A stretch of 64,000 nt of DNA from Antrihabitans spumae (GCF_043944905.1 NZ_JBIMSN010000090.1:1-64000); one strand, 5' to 3'. Counted from the first letter of the stretch, positions 34,210-43,053 are shown. The notes: generated from the sequence alone by a model not told the origin. A program made the numbers and translations.

Positions 34210-34842
34210 CTAACGCTGCTCGCGCAGCATCGGAAGTGTGACCGCCCCGCGGCGCAGGGCTTCATTGGCCAGGCGCACGCGTCGGTCCCCTTCCATCGGG
34301 ATCCCGAACTTGTCGTACATGTTCTGCAGATGTTGCTTGACGGCTGCGTCCGTCACGACCAATTCGAGTGCCATCTGCCGCGTCGACGCGGGTTCGGGAA
34401 ACCCGTCTGTGGCGACCAGCGGCCGACACAGTGCCAGCAGGACGTCGAGTTCGCGCGGCGTCAGGCGCGGTGGTGCGGCGAGGGGTTCGACAGACCGCGT
34501 CGCTTCGTCGTCGGGTGTGCTGTCGAGACGACTGCGACCCCAGAACACCAAGCGTGACTTACCGATTCGCACCTCGTCACCGGAGCGAAGCACGCGTTCG
34601 CCTGCAACTTTCTCGCCGTTCACATAGGTACCGTTCCGGCTCCCGATGTCACGAAGCGACCACGCCGACCCGTGATTCTCGAGCACCGCGTGCAGGCGCG
34701 AAACTGTCGCATCGTGGTCGATCGAAACCACATTGGTGACGGCTTTGCCGATGGTCACGGTCTTGCCGATCGTCGCCGTGTGCTCGGTCAACGAGAACAG
34801 CTCCCGTCCAGACGGTCGCCAGATCTCGAGGTGGGAAGCCAT
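34210..34842 (-). CDS. FHA domain protein with C-terminal HTH, possible lanthipeptide cluster regulator
   Basis: A 210-residue protein. Residues about 20-95 form a forkhead-associated (phosphothreonine-binding) domain: VSRLHAVLENHG and DIGSRNGTYVNGEKV are its signature. A linker is followed by a LuxR/winged-helix-like region (LTPRELDVLLALCRP... and TDAAVKQHLQNMYDKFGIP) at residues 135-190. Such FHA-HTH proteins couple Ser/Thr kinase signals to transcription. It is transcribed divergently, 127 bp from the lanthipeptide transport and modification operon, so it is a good candidate regulator of it; this is inference. Confidence 0.82.
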   Translation of the reverse strand: MASHLEIWRPSGRELFSLTEHTATIGKTVTIGKAVTNVVSIDHDATVSRLHAVLENHGSAWSLRDIGSRNGTYVNGEKVAGERVLRSGDEVRIGKSRLVFWGRSRLDSTPDDEATRSVEPLAAPPRLTPRELDVLLALCRPLVATDGFPEPASTRQMALELVVTDAAVKQHLQNMYDKFGIPMEGDRRVRLANEALRRGAVTLPMLREQR

Positions 34843-34969
34843 GTGCCGATTCTATTTGGCAAGGACGCAAAACTCTGTGGGGAGAAGTACCCCATCTAGC
34901 AGCGTCCCCACCAGGCCGCCATGTTGCTCCAACCCCTGACACACGACCACCATTCTGGGGAGCAAGCCG

Positions 34970-35419
34970 ATGACTTCAGGCACCGACGCCGTCGCGATGG
35001 ACCGGGATTCGATCTTTCGCCGGCCGTGGCGCGACAGCCGTTCCGCGCCGAAGGGGCCGGGCAAACTGGTCGAGCAGCCGCAGTGGATCGGTGCAGGCCT
35101 CGTCGCCCTCGCAGTGCTGCTGTCGGTCGGCGTCGCTGCGGCGAGCACGGTGACCGTTGCCAGCACGGAGGCGCTGCCTGCAGTGGTGCAGGGCGACTCG
35201 GTCGTGGCTATGCGGTCGGGCGAAGCCACACCCGAGCTGGGTGCGATCGCCGAGTTTCGTGACTCGTCAGGCGCGTCGTGGCCCGCGACGGTCGTCGAGG
35301 TCACGACGATGCAGGTTCGTGCCCAGGTCGACGGCCCGAGCGCGCTGACGGTCGGCGAACTCGTCGTCCCCGCGGGCCAGGATCGACTGATCGACATCCT
35401 CGTGCCGGGGCTCGGATGA
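34970..35419 (+). CDS. Small single-TM adaptor-like protein of the lanthipeptide exporter
   Basis: A 149-residue protein with a cytoplasmic N-terminus of about 40 residues, one membrane segment (WIGAGLVALAVLLSVGVAAA) and an extracytoplasmic domain of about 85 residues. That domain (LGAIAEFRDSSGASWPATVVEV... ALTVGELVVPAGQDRLIDILVPGLG) resembles the beta-barrel end of HlyD-type membrane fusion proteins but lacks the coiled-coil hairpin. Its stop codon overlaps the start of the C39-peptidase exporter, so it is probably a partner of that transporter. No family is securely recognised. Confidence 0.7.
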   Translation: MTSGTDAVAMDRDSIFRRPWRDSRSAPKGPGKLVEQPQWIGAGLVALAVLLSVGVAAASTVTVASTEALPAVVQGDSVVAMRSGEATPELGAIAEFRDSSGASWPATVVEVTTMQVRAQVDGPSALTVGELVVPAGQDRLIDILVPGLG

Positions 35420-37557
35420 TGCCGCGCCGAGCAGCGATTCCGTTCGTCGCGCAAGCCGAGGTCGCCGATTGTGGTGCCGCCGCGTTGGCCATGGCACTCG
35501 GCTATCACGGCCGCCATGTGTCGCTGACAGAGATGCACGAAGCCACCGGGACCGGGCGCGACGGTATCGACGCCCTTCGACTCGCTGAGGCCGCCGCCGC
35601 CTACGGCATGCGTGCTCGTGGGGTTTCCACCGAGCTCGACGACCTGCGCCTGCTGCCGCGCGGCACTGTCTTGCATTGGAGCTCAGCCCATTTCGTCGTT
35701 CTCGTCGCGGCGTCCAAGCGTGGAGTGACCATCGTCGATCCGGCCGTCGGGCGGTGCCGCGTCTCATGGAGCACCGCCAGTGACCTGTACAGCGGTGTCG
35801 CGATCATGCTCGAACCGACCGAATCGTTCGTCGCAGGCGGCCGACGGGCACCCGGCGCACTGCACCACGCGCGCCGCTTGCTGACCCGCTCGAGCGGGAT
35901 CGGCTCGGTGCTGGCGACGTCGGTCGTCGTGCGGGTCATGGCAATGGCCGTGCCGGTGCTGACCGGAGTCGTCGTCGATCGGGTGGTGCCCAACGGTGAC
36001 GGTCACCTGCTGAAAGTCCTCGGCGCCGTGATGGCCGCACTCATCGCGTACTCGGTTGTCGCGAGCTACCTGCGGGCCCATCTTCTGCTCCGCCTGCGCA
36101 GCCGACTCGACATCACCATGACACTCGATTTCCTCGAGCACCTCGTGGATCTGCCGTACGCGTTCTTCCTGAAGCGGTCGTCTGGTGACCTGATGATGCG
36201 GCTGCGCAGCAACGCCACCGTCCGCGAGATCCTGACGACCGGCACCCTCGCGGCGCTGCTCGACGGCGCTCTCGCGACGCTGTATCTCGTTGTGATCGTC
36301 ATGCTGTCGCCGATGCTCGGAGTGCTGGTGGCCGTGCTCGGGGCAGCCCAGGTCTCGGTGTTGCTGGCGGCCCGGCGCCGTAACCAGCACCTGATGGGTG
36401 AGGCGCTGGCGACCGAGGCGCACTCGCAGTCCTACGCGTACGAGATGTTCTCGGCCGTCGAGACACTCAAGGCCGCTGGCGCCGAACGACGAGCCGTGTC
36501 GCACTGGACCAACCTGTTCGTCGCCGAACTCAACGTCTCGCTGCGCCGGGGTCGCCTCGAAGCTCTCGTCGAGACCGCGATCCACGGTCTGGCGCTGCTG
36601 TCGCCGATTGCCGTCCTGCTCGTCGGGGCTCATCTGGTTGCAAGCGGTGAGATGTCGCTCGGTTCCATGCTCGCGCTCGCAGCCCTCGCGTCGGGCTTCT
36701 TGGAGCCGCTCGGCGTCCTGGTCGCGACGGCCCTGCAGGTGCAGTTGCTCGGCAGCTACCTCGCACGCCTCGACGACGTGTTCGACACACCGACCGAGAC
36801 CGCCGGGCGCGATCTGCGTCATGCGCCCGAACTTGCCGGTTCCGTGCGGGCAGTCGGGCTCGGCTTCCGCTATCACAAGGGCGGTCCGCCGATCGTCGAA
36901 GATATCGACCTCGCGGTGGAGCCGGGTCAGGTCGTTGCCATCGTCGGACGATCGGGGTCCGGCAAATCCACGCTGGGCCGGTTGCTGCTAGGCCTGTATC
37001 CGCCGTCGTCGGGCCGCGTGCTGATCGACGATCTCGACATCTCGACATTGCATCCGCGAGGCCTGCGCTCCCAGATCGGCGTCGTCACACAGGACCCGTA
37101 CATCTTCGGATTGTCCATTCGCGACAACCTGCTTATGGCGGACCCGAACCTGCCGATGCATCAACTCGAGGAGGCTGCCGAGGCGGCCGGAATTCTCGAC
37201 GACATCGACGCGATGCCGATGGGCTGGGAAACCGCGCTCGTCGACGGTGGGGCGTCGCTGTCCGGCGGACAGCGGCAGCGACTCGCCCTGGCACGAGCGC
37301 TGGCACCGCGCCCGCGGATCCTGCTGCTCGACGAGGCCACGAGCAGTCTCGACACCGTCACCGAGGCAAGGGTGCACGCCAACATCGCCCGGCTCGGCTG
37401 CACCGTCGTCGTCATCGCGCATCGGCTCGCGACCGTCATCGACGCCGACCACATCGTCGTGCTCGACGCGGGCCGCGTGGTCGAGTCCGGTACCCACTTC
37501 GAGCTCGTCGACGCGGGTGGCCCGTACAGCCACCTCGTTGCCGGGCAACTGGTTTGA
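35416..37557 (+). CDS. lanT: Peptidase-containing ABC transporter (C39, LanT-like)
   Basis: A 713-residue bifunctional exporter that should cleave the double-glycine leader and export the modified peptide. The C39 peptidase domain occupies residues 1-130: Cys19 in AEVADCGAAALAMAL and the histidine in LHWSSAHFVVLV, with Asp in VDPAVG. Five to six membrane segments follow (about 160-430), then an ATPase with Walker A VGRSGSGKST (about 511), LSGGQRQRLALARAL and LLLDEATSSLD. It overlaps the adaptor-like gene upstream and is 14 bp from lanB. The GG site in the precursor at 40.8 kb matches its specificity. Confidence 0.93.
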   Translation: MMPRRAAIPFVAQAEVADCGAAALAMALGYHGRHVSLTEMHEATGTGRDGIDALRLAEAAAAYGMRARGVSTELDDLRLLPRGTVLHWSSAHFVVLVAASKRGVTIVDPAVGRCRVSWSTASDLYSGVAIMLEPTESFVAGGRRAPGALHHARRLLTRSSGIGSVLATSVVVRVMAMAVPVLTGVVVDRVVPNGDGHLLKVLGAVMAALIAYSVVASYLRAHLLLRLRSRLDITMTLDFLEHLVDLPYAFFLKRSSGDLMMRLRSNATVREILTTGTLAALLDGALATLYLVVIVMLSPMLGVLVAVLGAAQVSVLLAARRRNQHLMGEALATEAHSQSYAYEMFSAVETLKAAGAERRAVSHWTNLFVAELNVSLRRGRLEALVETAIHGLALLSPIAVLLVGAHLVASGEMSLGSMLALAALASGFLEPLGVLVATALQVQLLGSYLARLDDVFDTPTETAGRDLRHAPELAGSVRAVGLGFRYHKGGPPIVEDIDLAVEPGQVVAIVGRSGSGKSTLGRLLLGLYPPSSGRVLIDDLDISTLHPRGLRSQIGVVTQDPYIFGLSIRDNLLMADPNLPMHQLEEAAEAAGILDDIDAMPMGWETALVDGGASLSGGQRQRLALARALAPRPRILLLDEATSSLDTVTEARVHANIARLGCTVVVIAHRLATVIDADHIVVLDAGRVVESGTHFELVDAGGPYSHLVAGQLV

Positions 37558-37571
37558 TTGGGAGCTCTGCA

Positions 37572-40500
37572 ATGCCTGAATCTTTCGCCGCCGATTTCTT
37601 CGTGATGCGTGCCCCGCTGCTGCCACTCGAAGAACTCGACAAGCTGCGCGCCGACCAGACCTATTGGCGCACAATGGTTTCGCGCCCTGACGTGCGGGAG
37701 GCGCTGCATCTGGCGTCACCAGCGCTGCTGCGGCGGCTCGACGCCGACGATCCGGACGACCGAGTCGTCGCCTCGGTGACCGCCTACCTCGTGCGGATGT
37801 GCACCCGGGCAACGCCTTTCGGGCTGTTCGCCGGCTGCTCGCTCGGCACGGTCGGAGTCGATACCGCCCTGCTTGTCGACGGACCCGACGGCACCACCAG
37901 GCGCAGCAGGCCCGACACAGAGGTGCTCACCACGCTCGTCGAGCGGCTCGTCACCGATCCTGCGACGCGGCCTTCGATGGTGGTCGAACCCAACTCCAGT
38001 CGCTATCACGCGGCGGGCGCGCTGCGGCTGATCGAGAGCCGGCTCCAGAAGGGCCGTCGCACACACCATTTGGTAGTCGTCGAGGACGACGTCCCGTTGC
38101 GGTGCGCTCTTGCGGCGGCGACAGGTGGTGCCGAGGTCGACGATGTCGCCAAGGCTGTCGCGGCTACGGTGGACGTCGATCTCGACGACGCACGCGACTA
38201 CGTCGACGCGCTCGTCGAGGCAAAGGTCCTCACTCCCGTGGCCGAGCCGACGGTAACCGGCTCCGAGCCGCTGGCACACGTCCTGGAGTCCCTGCGTGGG
38301 CACGATTCGACCGTGGCCGCGCTGGCTCGGGTATCGAACGACCTTGCCGCACTTGACGCGGCGGGGATCGGCAACCCGCTCTCGTCCTACGAGTCCGCGA
38401 CGGCGACGCTGCGCGAATTCGCCGATGGCAACGACGCGCACCTGATCCAGGTGGACCTGCACCGCGCGGGGGCAGGCCTTCACCTTGGCACAGACACAGT
38501 CGATCTCCTCACCAAGGGATTGACGTTGCTGCACAAAGTTTCCGCAAATTTCGAGGATCCCGCCCTCACGCGTTTCAAGGCCGAGTTCGCGGCACGCTAC
38601 GAGGACCGCGAGGTGCCGCTCATGGAGGCGCTCGACGAGGAACTCGGTATCGGCTACGACCGGTCGCACCACCCGGCGTCCGACGAATCACCGCTGCTCG
38701 CCGGCCTCGACCTCGGTGGTGGAGCGCAGCCCTCCGAATTCAGCGAGCGCGACACGGTGCTGCTCGACGTGCTGCTCCGTGCACGCGAAAGTGGTTCCAC
38801 CAGTGTCGAACTCGATCCCGACCTGATCAAGCGGCTGGAAATGCCCACGCGGTTGCCGTTGCCCGACGCTTTCGCGGTGAGCGCGAACCTGCTCGCCGAC
38901 GGCGTCGAGATCGAGAGCGTCTGCGGCCCGTCCGGTGCAGAACTGCTCGGGCGGTTCTGTCACGGCGACGCCGCTCTGGAGCAGGCGGTTCGTACGCACC
39001 TGAGCGCCGAAGAAGCCCATGCGCCCGGTGTCGTGTTCGCCGAACTGGTCCATCTACCGGAGGGGCGCATCGGCAACATCCTCACCCGCCCGGTGCTACG
39101 GGACCACGAGCTGATCCTGCTCGGCCGCTCGGGCGCGGCTGCGGACCGGCAGATCAGCGTCGACGAGCTGACGGTTCGTCTTGACGGCGACCGGATCGTC
39201 CTCTTCTGCCCGCGTCTTGGCGCCGAAGTGCGACCCCGCCTGACGACCGCGCACAACGCCGCATGGCGGGGCTTCGGGGTCTACCGGTTCCTTGCGGCAC
39301 TGCCCGGCGACGGAGTAGCCGACGCCTTCGGCTGGGATTGGGGCGCGTGCAAGTCGGCGCCGTGGCTGCCCCGCGTCACCGCGTCGTTCGGCGGGTCGAC
39401 GCCGAACGGCACCGCGGGTCGCGTGGTGCTCAGCCGTGCCCGCTGGCGTCTGTCGGCGGCTGAGATCGCCACTGTGACAGGCGGCGACCTGCTCGCCGGT
39501 TGGGCCGATGTGAGCAGCGGCCGCGGCCTGCCGACCGAACTGCTCATCGTCGACGGTGACAACCGGCTGTACGTGGATACCGCCAGCGCTGCACTGACGG
39601 CCATGGCTGCAAAGGTGTTGCGCGGGCGTAAGTCAGCGCTTATCGAGGAGGTCCTGTCGACCGGCGTCGCAGAGGGCCCGCAAGGTCGGTTCGAGCAGGA
39701 ACTGATCGTCCCGTTCGTGCGCCGCGCCGAGCACGCGCCGGCCAACGAGGACCGGCCACGCGCCACCGCGGCCGCCGTGCGTCGTACTTTCACCCCCGGC
39801 AGCGAGTGGCTCTACCTCAAGGTCTACACCGGGACGGCGACAGCGGACCGAGTGCTCACCGGCACTCTCGGACCCGTGCTCGCCGAACTCGCCGATGCGG
39901 GCATCGTGGATCGGTGGTTCTTCCTTCGCTACGGCGACCCCGACCACCACCTGCGGATTCGCCTGCATGGCGAACCGTCTGCGCTGCTCGGCAGGGCAAT
40001 GCCCGCCTTGTCCGATGCGCTGGCACCGCGAATCGACGACGGCACCGTGTGGAAGTTCGTGGTCGATACCTACCAACGCGAGATCGAACGTTACGGCGGT
40101 GGGGTCGGCATCGAACTTGCCGAGCGGATCCATTCGGTCGACAGCGTTGCCGTGGTTGCGGCGCTGCGCAGGTTGGACAGCGACGCCGACGCGCGGTGGA
40201 AGCTGTGCCTGTATGCGACCGATCGGCTGCTGACCGACGCCGGTCTCGACATCGCGGCTCGGCGCGCCTGGGTCAGGGACGCCGCCGCCCGATACCGAAC
40301 CGAATACCCGAACGCCTCTGGGCTCGACCCGGGCATCGGTGCGCGTTGGCGCACCGAGCGGGCGGATCTCACCCGGCTTCTCGACGACACCGTCGATCAT
40401 CCGTACGAGCCTGTGCGCGAGGTGTTCCGGGGACGATCGGTTGGGTTGACGCCGCTGCTGGCCGAGTTGGCCGCGCGGGGTGAGGAGTTGACGGCGCCGT

Positions 40501-40637
40501 ACCTCGACGTCGTGCACAGCATCAGTCACCTGAACGCTGTGCGGCTGCTCCGCTCGGCTGCGCGTACCCACGAACTTGTCCTGCTGAGCTTCCTCGACCG
40601 CTACTACGTCAGCCGGCTCGCGCGAGGTTCGGCGTAG
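37572..40637 (+). CDS. lanB: Full-length class I lanthipeptide dehydratase LanB
   Basis: A 1021-residue dehydratase. The first roughly 740 residues are the glutamylation domain (Lant_dehydr_N), including VTAYLVRMCTRATPFGLFAGCSLG near residue 80; the last roughly 270 form the SpaB_C-type elimination domain (WLYLKVYTGTATADRVL, then GIVDRWFFLRYGDPDHHLRIRLHG). Class I enzymes use glutamyl-tRNA to activate Ser/Thr and then eliminate glutamate to give dehydroalanine or dehydrobutyrine. Both domains are in one chain, unlike the split enzymes of thiopeptides. A GGGAG ribosome binding site precedes the ATG. Confidence 0.93.
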   Translation: MPESFAADFFVMRAPLLPLEELDKLRADQTYWRTMVSRPDVREALHLASPALLRRLDADDPDDRVVASVTAYLVRMCTRATPFGLFAGCSLGTVGVDTALLVDGPDGTTRRSRPDTEVLTTLVERLVTDPATRPSMVVEPNSSRYHAAGALRLIESRLQKGRRTHHLVVVEDDVPLRCALAAATGGAEVDDVAKAVAATVDVDLDDARDYVDALVEAKVLTPVAEPTVTGSEPLAHVLESLRGHDSTVAALARVSNDLAALDAAGIGNPLSSYESATATLREFADGNDAHLIQVDLHRAGAGLHLGTDTVDLLTKGLTLLHKVSANFEDPALTRFKAEFAARYEDREVPLMEALDEELGIGYDRSHHPASDESPLLAGLDLGGGAQPSEFSERDTVLLDVLLRARESGSTSVELDPDLIKRLEMPTRLPLPDAFAVSANLLADGVEIESVCGPSGAELLGRFCHGDAALEQAVRTHLSAEEAHAPGVVFAELVHLPEGRIGNILTRPVLRDHELILLGRSGAAADRQISVDELTVRLDGDRIVLFCPRLGAEVRPRLTTAHNAAWRGFGVYRFLAALPGDGVADAFGWDWGACKSAPWLPRVTASFGGSTPNGTAGRVVLSRARWRLSAAEIATVTGGDLLAGWADVSSGRGLPTELLIVDGDNRLYVDTASAALTAMAAKVLRGRKSALIEEVLSTGVAEGPQGRFEQELIVPFVRRAEHAPANEDRPRATAAAVRRTFTPGSEWLYLKVYTGTATADRVLTGTLGPVLAELADAGIVDRWFFLRYGDPDHHLRIRLHGEPSALLGRAMPALSDALAPRIDDGTVWKFVVDTYQREIERYGGGVGIELAERIHSVDSVAVVAALRRLDSDADARWKLCLYATDRLLTDAGLDIAARRAWVRDAAARYRTEYPNASGLDPGIGARWRTERADLTRLLDDTVDHPYEPVREVFRGRSVGLTPLLAELAARGEELTAPYLDVVHSISHLNAVRLLRSAARTHELVLLSFLDRYYVSRLARGSA

Positions 40638-40771
40638 CCTGATGACTCGTCAAAAGCATTGGTTAGCAAAAAGATTCGCGAAAAAATTGTCTCCCCCAGA
40701 CCGATTCGATGCTCTTACCTATGAGCGAGGCCCACGGGGGCAACGCCGACACAACACCCCAAGGAGAAGAA

Positions 40772-40921
40772 ATGAACACCAACAGTGAGAAGCTTGCCCT
40801 TCGTCGCAGCAGCATCCGTTCGCTGACGGTCGACGAGTTGCGGACCGCGCACGGCGGCAAGCCCAAGTTCTCCGAGCACGGCACCCAGTGCGCGACGTCC
40901 GACAAGTGCAAGACCAAGTAG
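40772..40921 (+). CDS. lanA: Lanthipeptide precursor peptide
   Basis: A 49-residue precursor with a strong AAGGAG ribosome binding site. The leader (29 residues, MNTNSEKLALRRSSIRSLTV then DELRTAHGG) ends in a double glycine, matching the C39 peptidase domain of the nearby exporter. The predicted core is KPKFSEHGTQCATSDKCKTK: two cysteines (core positions 11 and 17) and five Ser/Thr (5, 9, 13, 14, 19), so at most two thioether rings. The SIRSLTVDEL stretch resembles class I leader recognition motifs. It lies alone between lanB and a hairpin, in a 134-bp gap from lanB. No similarity to a known lantibiotic core is recognised. Confidence 0.85.
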   Translation: MNTNSEKLALRRSSIRSLTVDELRTAHGGKPKFSEHGTQCATSDKCKTK

Positions 40922-40964
40922 TGGTTCGCCGGTCTGAATCCTGAGTGAAGTCGACGCACCCCCC

Positions 40965-40996
40965 ACCGCCCCATGGCCCCACGGTCATGGGGCGGT
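40965..40996 (+). terminator. Hairpin after the precursor gene
   Basis: ACCGCCCCATG and CATGGGGCGGT form an 11-bp stem around a 10-base loop, 44 bp after the lanA stop codon. It lacks a T-run, so it may stabilise the lanA message or limit read-through into the sigma factor and lanC, favouring high precursor levels. Confidence 0.7.
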
Positions 40997-41110
40997 CGTC
41001 GTGTGCGCGACGTTACTTGCCGCGCGGATAGGAAAACCTTCCCTGTCAGGGGGTTGATTCTGGTGTTGGGGAGATTCTGCGACCAGCCAAGTTCGGCGAC
41101 CATTTCTTTT

Positions 41111-41857
41111 ATGACATCGACATCCGGACGGCCCAACGGCGAGTGTCGCAACGACGCCGACCTGGCCATTGCAGCCGCTGCAGGTGACCGCGCCGCGTTC
41201 GCAGCGATCTATCAACGCTATTCCGTTCGGCTGCAAAACTATTGCGTGACCGTCGTGCGCGATCACCACCTCGCCGCCGACTGTGTCCACGACGCCTTCT
41301 GTGCTGCGGCGGTGGAACTGCCGAAGCTGCGGGACCCGGACAGGCTGGCACCGTGGCTGTATTCGATCGTTCGCCGGAACGCGTTGCGCGCCCTGCGTCA
41401 TCGCAACCGTGAAGCCGCGTGCGACGAGGTCGCCGACAGTCCGTCGTCCGAGCCGGACCCGTTCGCCGTCGCGTCACGAAACGAGCTGGCGAACTTGCTG
41501 ACTCAGGCCACAGATGGCTTGTCGGAGCGGGATCGTCGAGTGCTCGAGCTCGCCTACCAGCAGGGCCTTACGGGTCCGGAGCTGGCGAACGCCCTTGGTA
41601 TAAGACATGATTCGGCCAAGAAGATGTTGCAGCGGGTGCGCGCTACTGTCGCGCGATCCATCGGCGCGCTGTTGGTTGCGCGCCGGGCCGAGCACAACGG
41701 CTGCGCCACGCTTGCCGCGACGCTCGCCGGTTCGGACGGGAAGTTCACCGTCCTGCTCCGCAAACGCGTTGCGCGCCATATCGAATCGTGCTCGCGCTGT
41801 GACGACTATCGGCGCAGCGTCTTCAACGCCGACACCATTCTCAGCGATGCGGCCTGA
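41111..41857 (+). CDS. ECF sigma factor with C-terminal zinc-binding motif
   Basis: A 248-residue sigma-70 family protein. Region 2 spans about residues 15-85 (AFAAIYQRYSVRLQNYC... DCVHDAFCAAAVELPKLRDPDRLAPWLYSIVRRNALRALRH), and region 4 about 125-180 (LSERDRRVLELAYQQGLTGPELANALGIRHDSAKKMLQRVRAT). The last 50 residues add NGCATL and ARHIESCSRCDD: the H-x3-C-x2-C core of anti-sigma zinc domains with an upstream Cys. Such a fused domain could sense redox or inhibit the factor. It sits between the precursor and lanC and overlaps or abuts lanC, so it probably directs cluster expression. Confidence 0.87.
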   Translation: MTSTSGRPNGECRNDADLAIAAAAGDRAAFAAIYQRYSVRLQNYCVTVVRDHHLAADCVHDAFCAAAVELPKLRDPDRLAPWLYSIVRRNALRALRHRNREAACDEVADSPSSEPDPFAVASRNELANLLTQATDGLSERDRRVLELAYQQGLTGPELANALGIRHDSAKKMLQRVRATVARSIGALLVARRAEHNGCATLAATLAGSDGKFTVLLRKRVARHIESCSRCDDYRRSVFNADTILSDAA

Positions 41858-41861
41858 ACCG

Positions 41862-42998
41862 ATGTCGCCGTGGCACGGGCTGCTACGCGCTGACGAACGC
41901 GACCGTGCGTTGCGGGTCGTCGATGACATCGCGCAGCGGTTGCGGTCGCTTCGTCCCGACGCGCTCAATCCGTCACTGTGTGACGGTTCGGCGGGAATCG
42001 CACTCGCACTCGCCTACGTCTCGCTTGCGACCGGCGACGACGGGTCGACCGCCGACGATTTCCTCGGCTCCGCCTACGACGCGCTCAGCGCAGACCCTGC
42101 TGCCGCGGGTATCAGCCTCGCCGCCGGGGCGTGCGGTGTCGGGTGGGTCGGCGCGCACTTCGACCGGCTCGCGGGCGTGAAACCGACGTCCGGCGACATG
42201 GACAACCTGGTGCTCCCACTGCTCGCGGAGTGGGCCGGTCCGTGGGAACTGCTCTACGGGTTGGTCGGCGTCGGGGTCTACACATTGGAGGCCGGCGGGG
42301 GCTGCCTGGATACGGTGCTCGCGCGACTGTGCGAGGTCGCTGCCGACGACTGGGTGACCGACACCCTGACGTTGTTCGGCCCCGCCTCGCAACGGCCCCC
42401 GCGGTACGTCGACCTCGGTCTGGCGCACGGGGTGCCGGGAGTGCTCGCGCTGACGAGTGCGGCGGCGCGGTCGGGCGACGATCTGGCCCGCGCCCTTGCT
42501 GCCTCGGCGGCGCAAAGTCTTCTCGCACACGAGTTTCCGCTCACCTCGTCCGACAGTCGCTACCCTGCGACGATCGAGCCGGGCGTGCAGCCGGCACCGA
42601 CCCAGGTGGCGTGGTGTTACGGCGACGCCGGTGCGGCACTTGCGCTTGCTGCCGCAACCGACGTGTTGGCGGACCCCACGATCGGGCAGGCCGCGTCCCG
42701 TGCCGCCGCGGCCGCGGCCGCGAGGCCCCACGAGACCTCGGGTGTGATCGGCCTAGGCCTGTGTCACGGAACTGCAGGCGTCGCGCACACCATGGGCAGG
42801 CTCGCGGGCTTCGACGAGTCCGTCGCACCCGCAGCGCGGGAGTGGGCGCTCCGACTACTGCGTGAATCCGAATTCGGCCAGCTGCCCGACACTCCGGGCG
42901 TTCTCTCCGGACAGGCCGGTGTGGCTCTCGCGCTGCTCGCCGCGGCGACCGACATGGACCCGGGTTGGGATCGTGCCCTGTTGTTGTCGTCTGTCTGA
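41862..42998 (+). CDS. lanC: Lanthionine synthetase LanC (class I cyclase)
   Basis: A 378-residue cyclase joining cysteine thiols to the dehydrated residues made by LanB. The zinc ligands are Cys252 in AWCYGDAG, and Cys301-His302 in LCHGTAG; LGLAHGVPGVLAL, SLCDGSAGIALAL and GLLxGQAGVALAL-like repeats (VLSGQAGVALALL) build the alpha-toroid. An upstream ATG at 41847 overlapping the sigma factor stop is an alternative start. It is the last gene of the cluster. Terminates near a strong hairpin shared with the tRNA-Lys attachment region. Confidence 0.92.
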   Translation: MSPWHGLLRADERDRALRVVDDIAQRLRSLRPDALNPSLCDGSAGIALALAYVSLATGDDGSTADDFLGSAYDALSADPAAAGISLAAGACGVGWVGAHFDRLAGVKPTSGDMDNLVLPLLAEWAGPWELLYGLVGVGVYTLEAGGGCLDTVLARLCEVAADDWVTDTLTLFGPASQRPPRYVDLGLAHGVPGVLALTSAAARSGDDLARALAASAAQSLLAHEFPLTSSDSRYPATIEPGVQPAPTQVAWCYGDAGAALALAAATDVLADPTIGQAASRAAAAAAARPHETSGVIGLGLCHGTAGVAHTMGRLAGFDESVAPAAREWALRLLRESEFGQLPDTPGVLSGQAGVALALLAAATDMDPGWDRALLLSSV

Positions 42999-43053
42999 CC
43001 CGAATGCCCTGACGATCCGCTCTGAAAAGTATCGAAAGCGGGTTCGTCAGTAG

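Noticed and set aside
40650..40770. ECF-type promoter ahead of the lanthipeptide precursor
   Set aside because: TTGTCT and nearby A-rich stretches were considered, but no pair of -35 and -10 elements shared with the sigma factor's own upstream region could be defined by eye.
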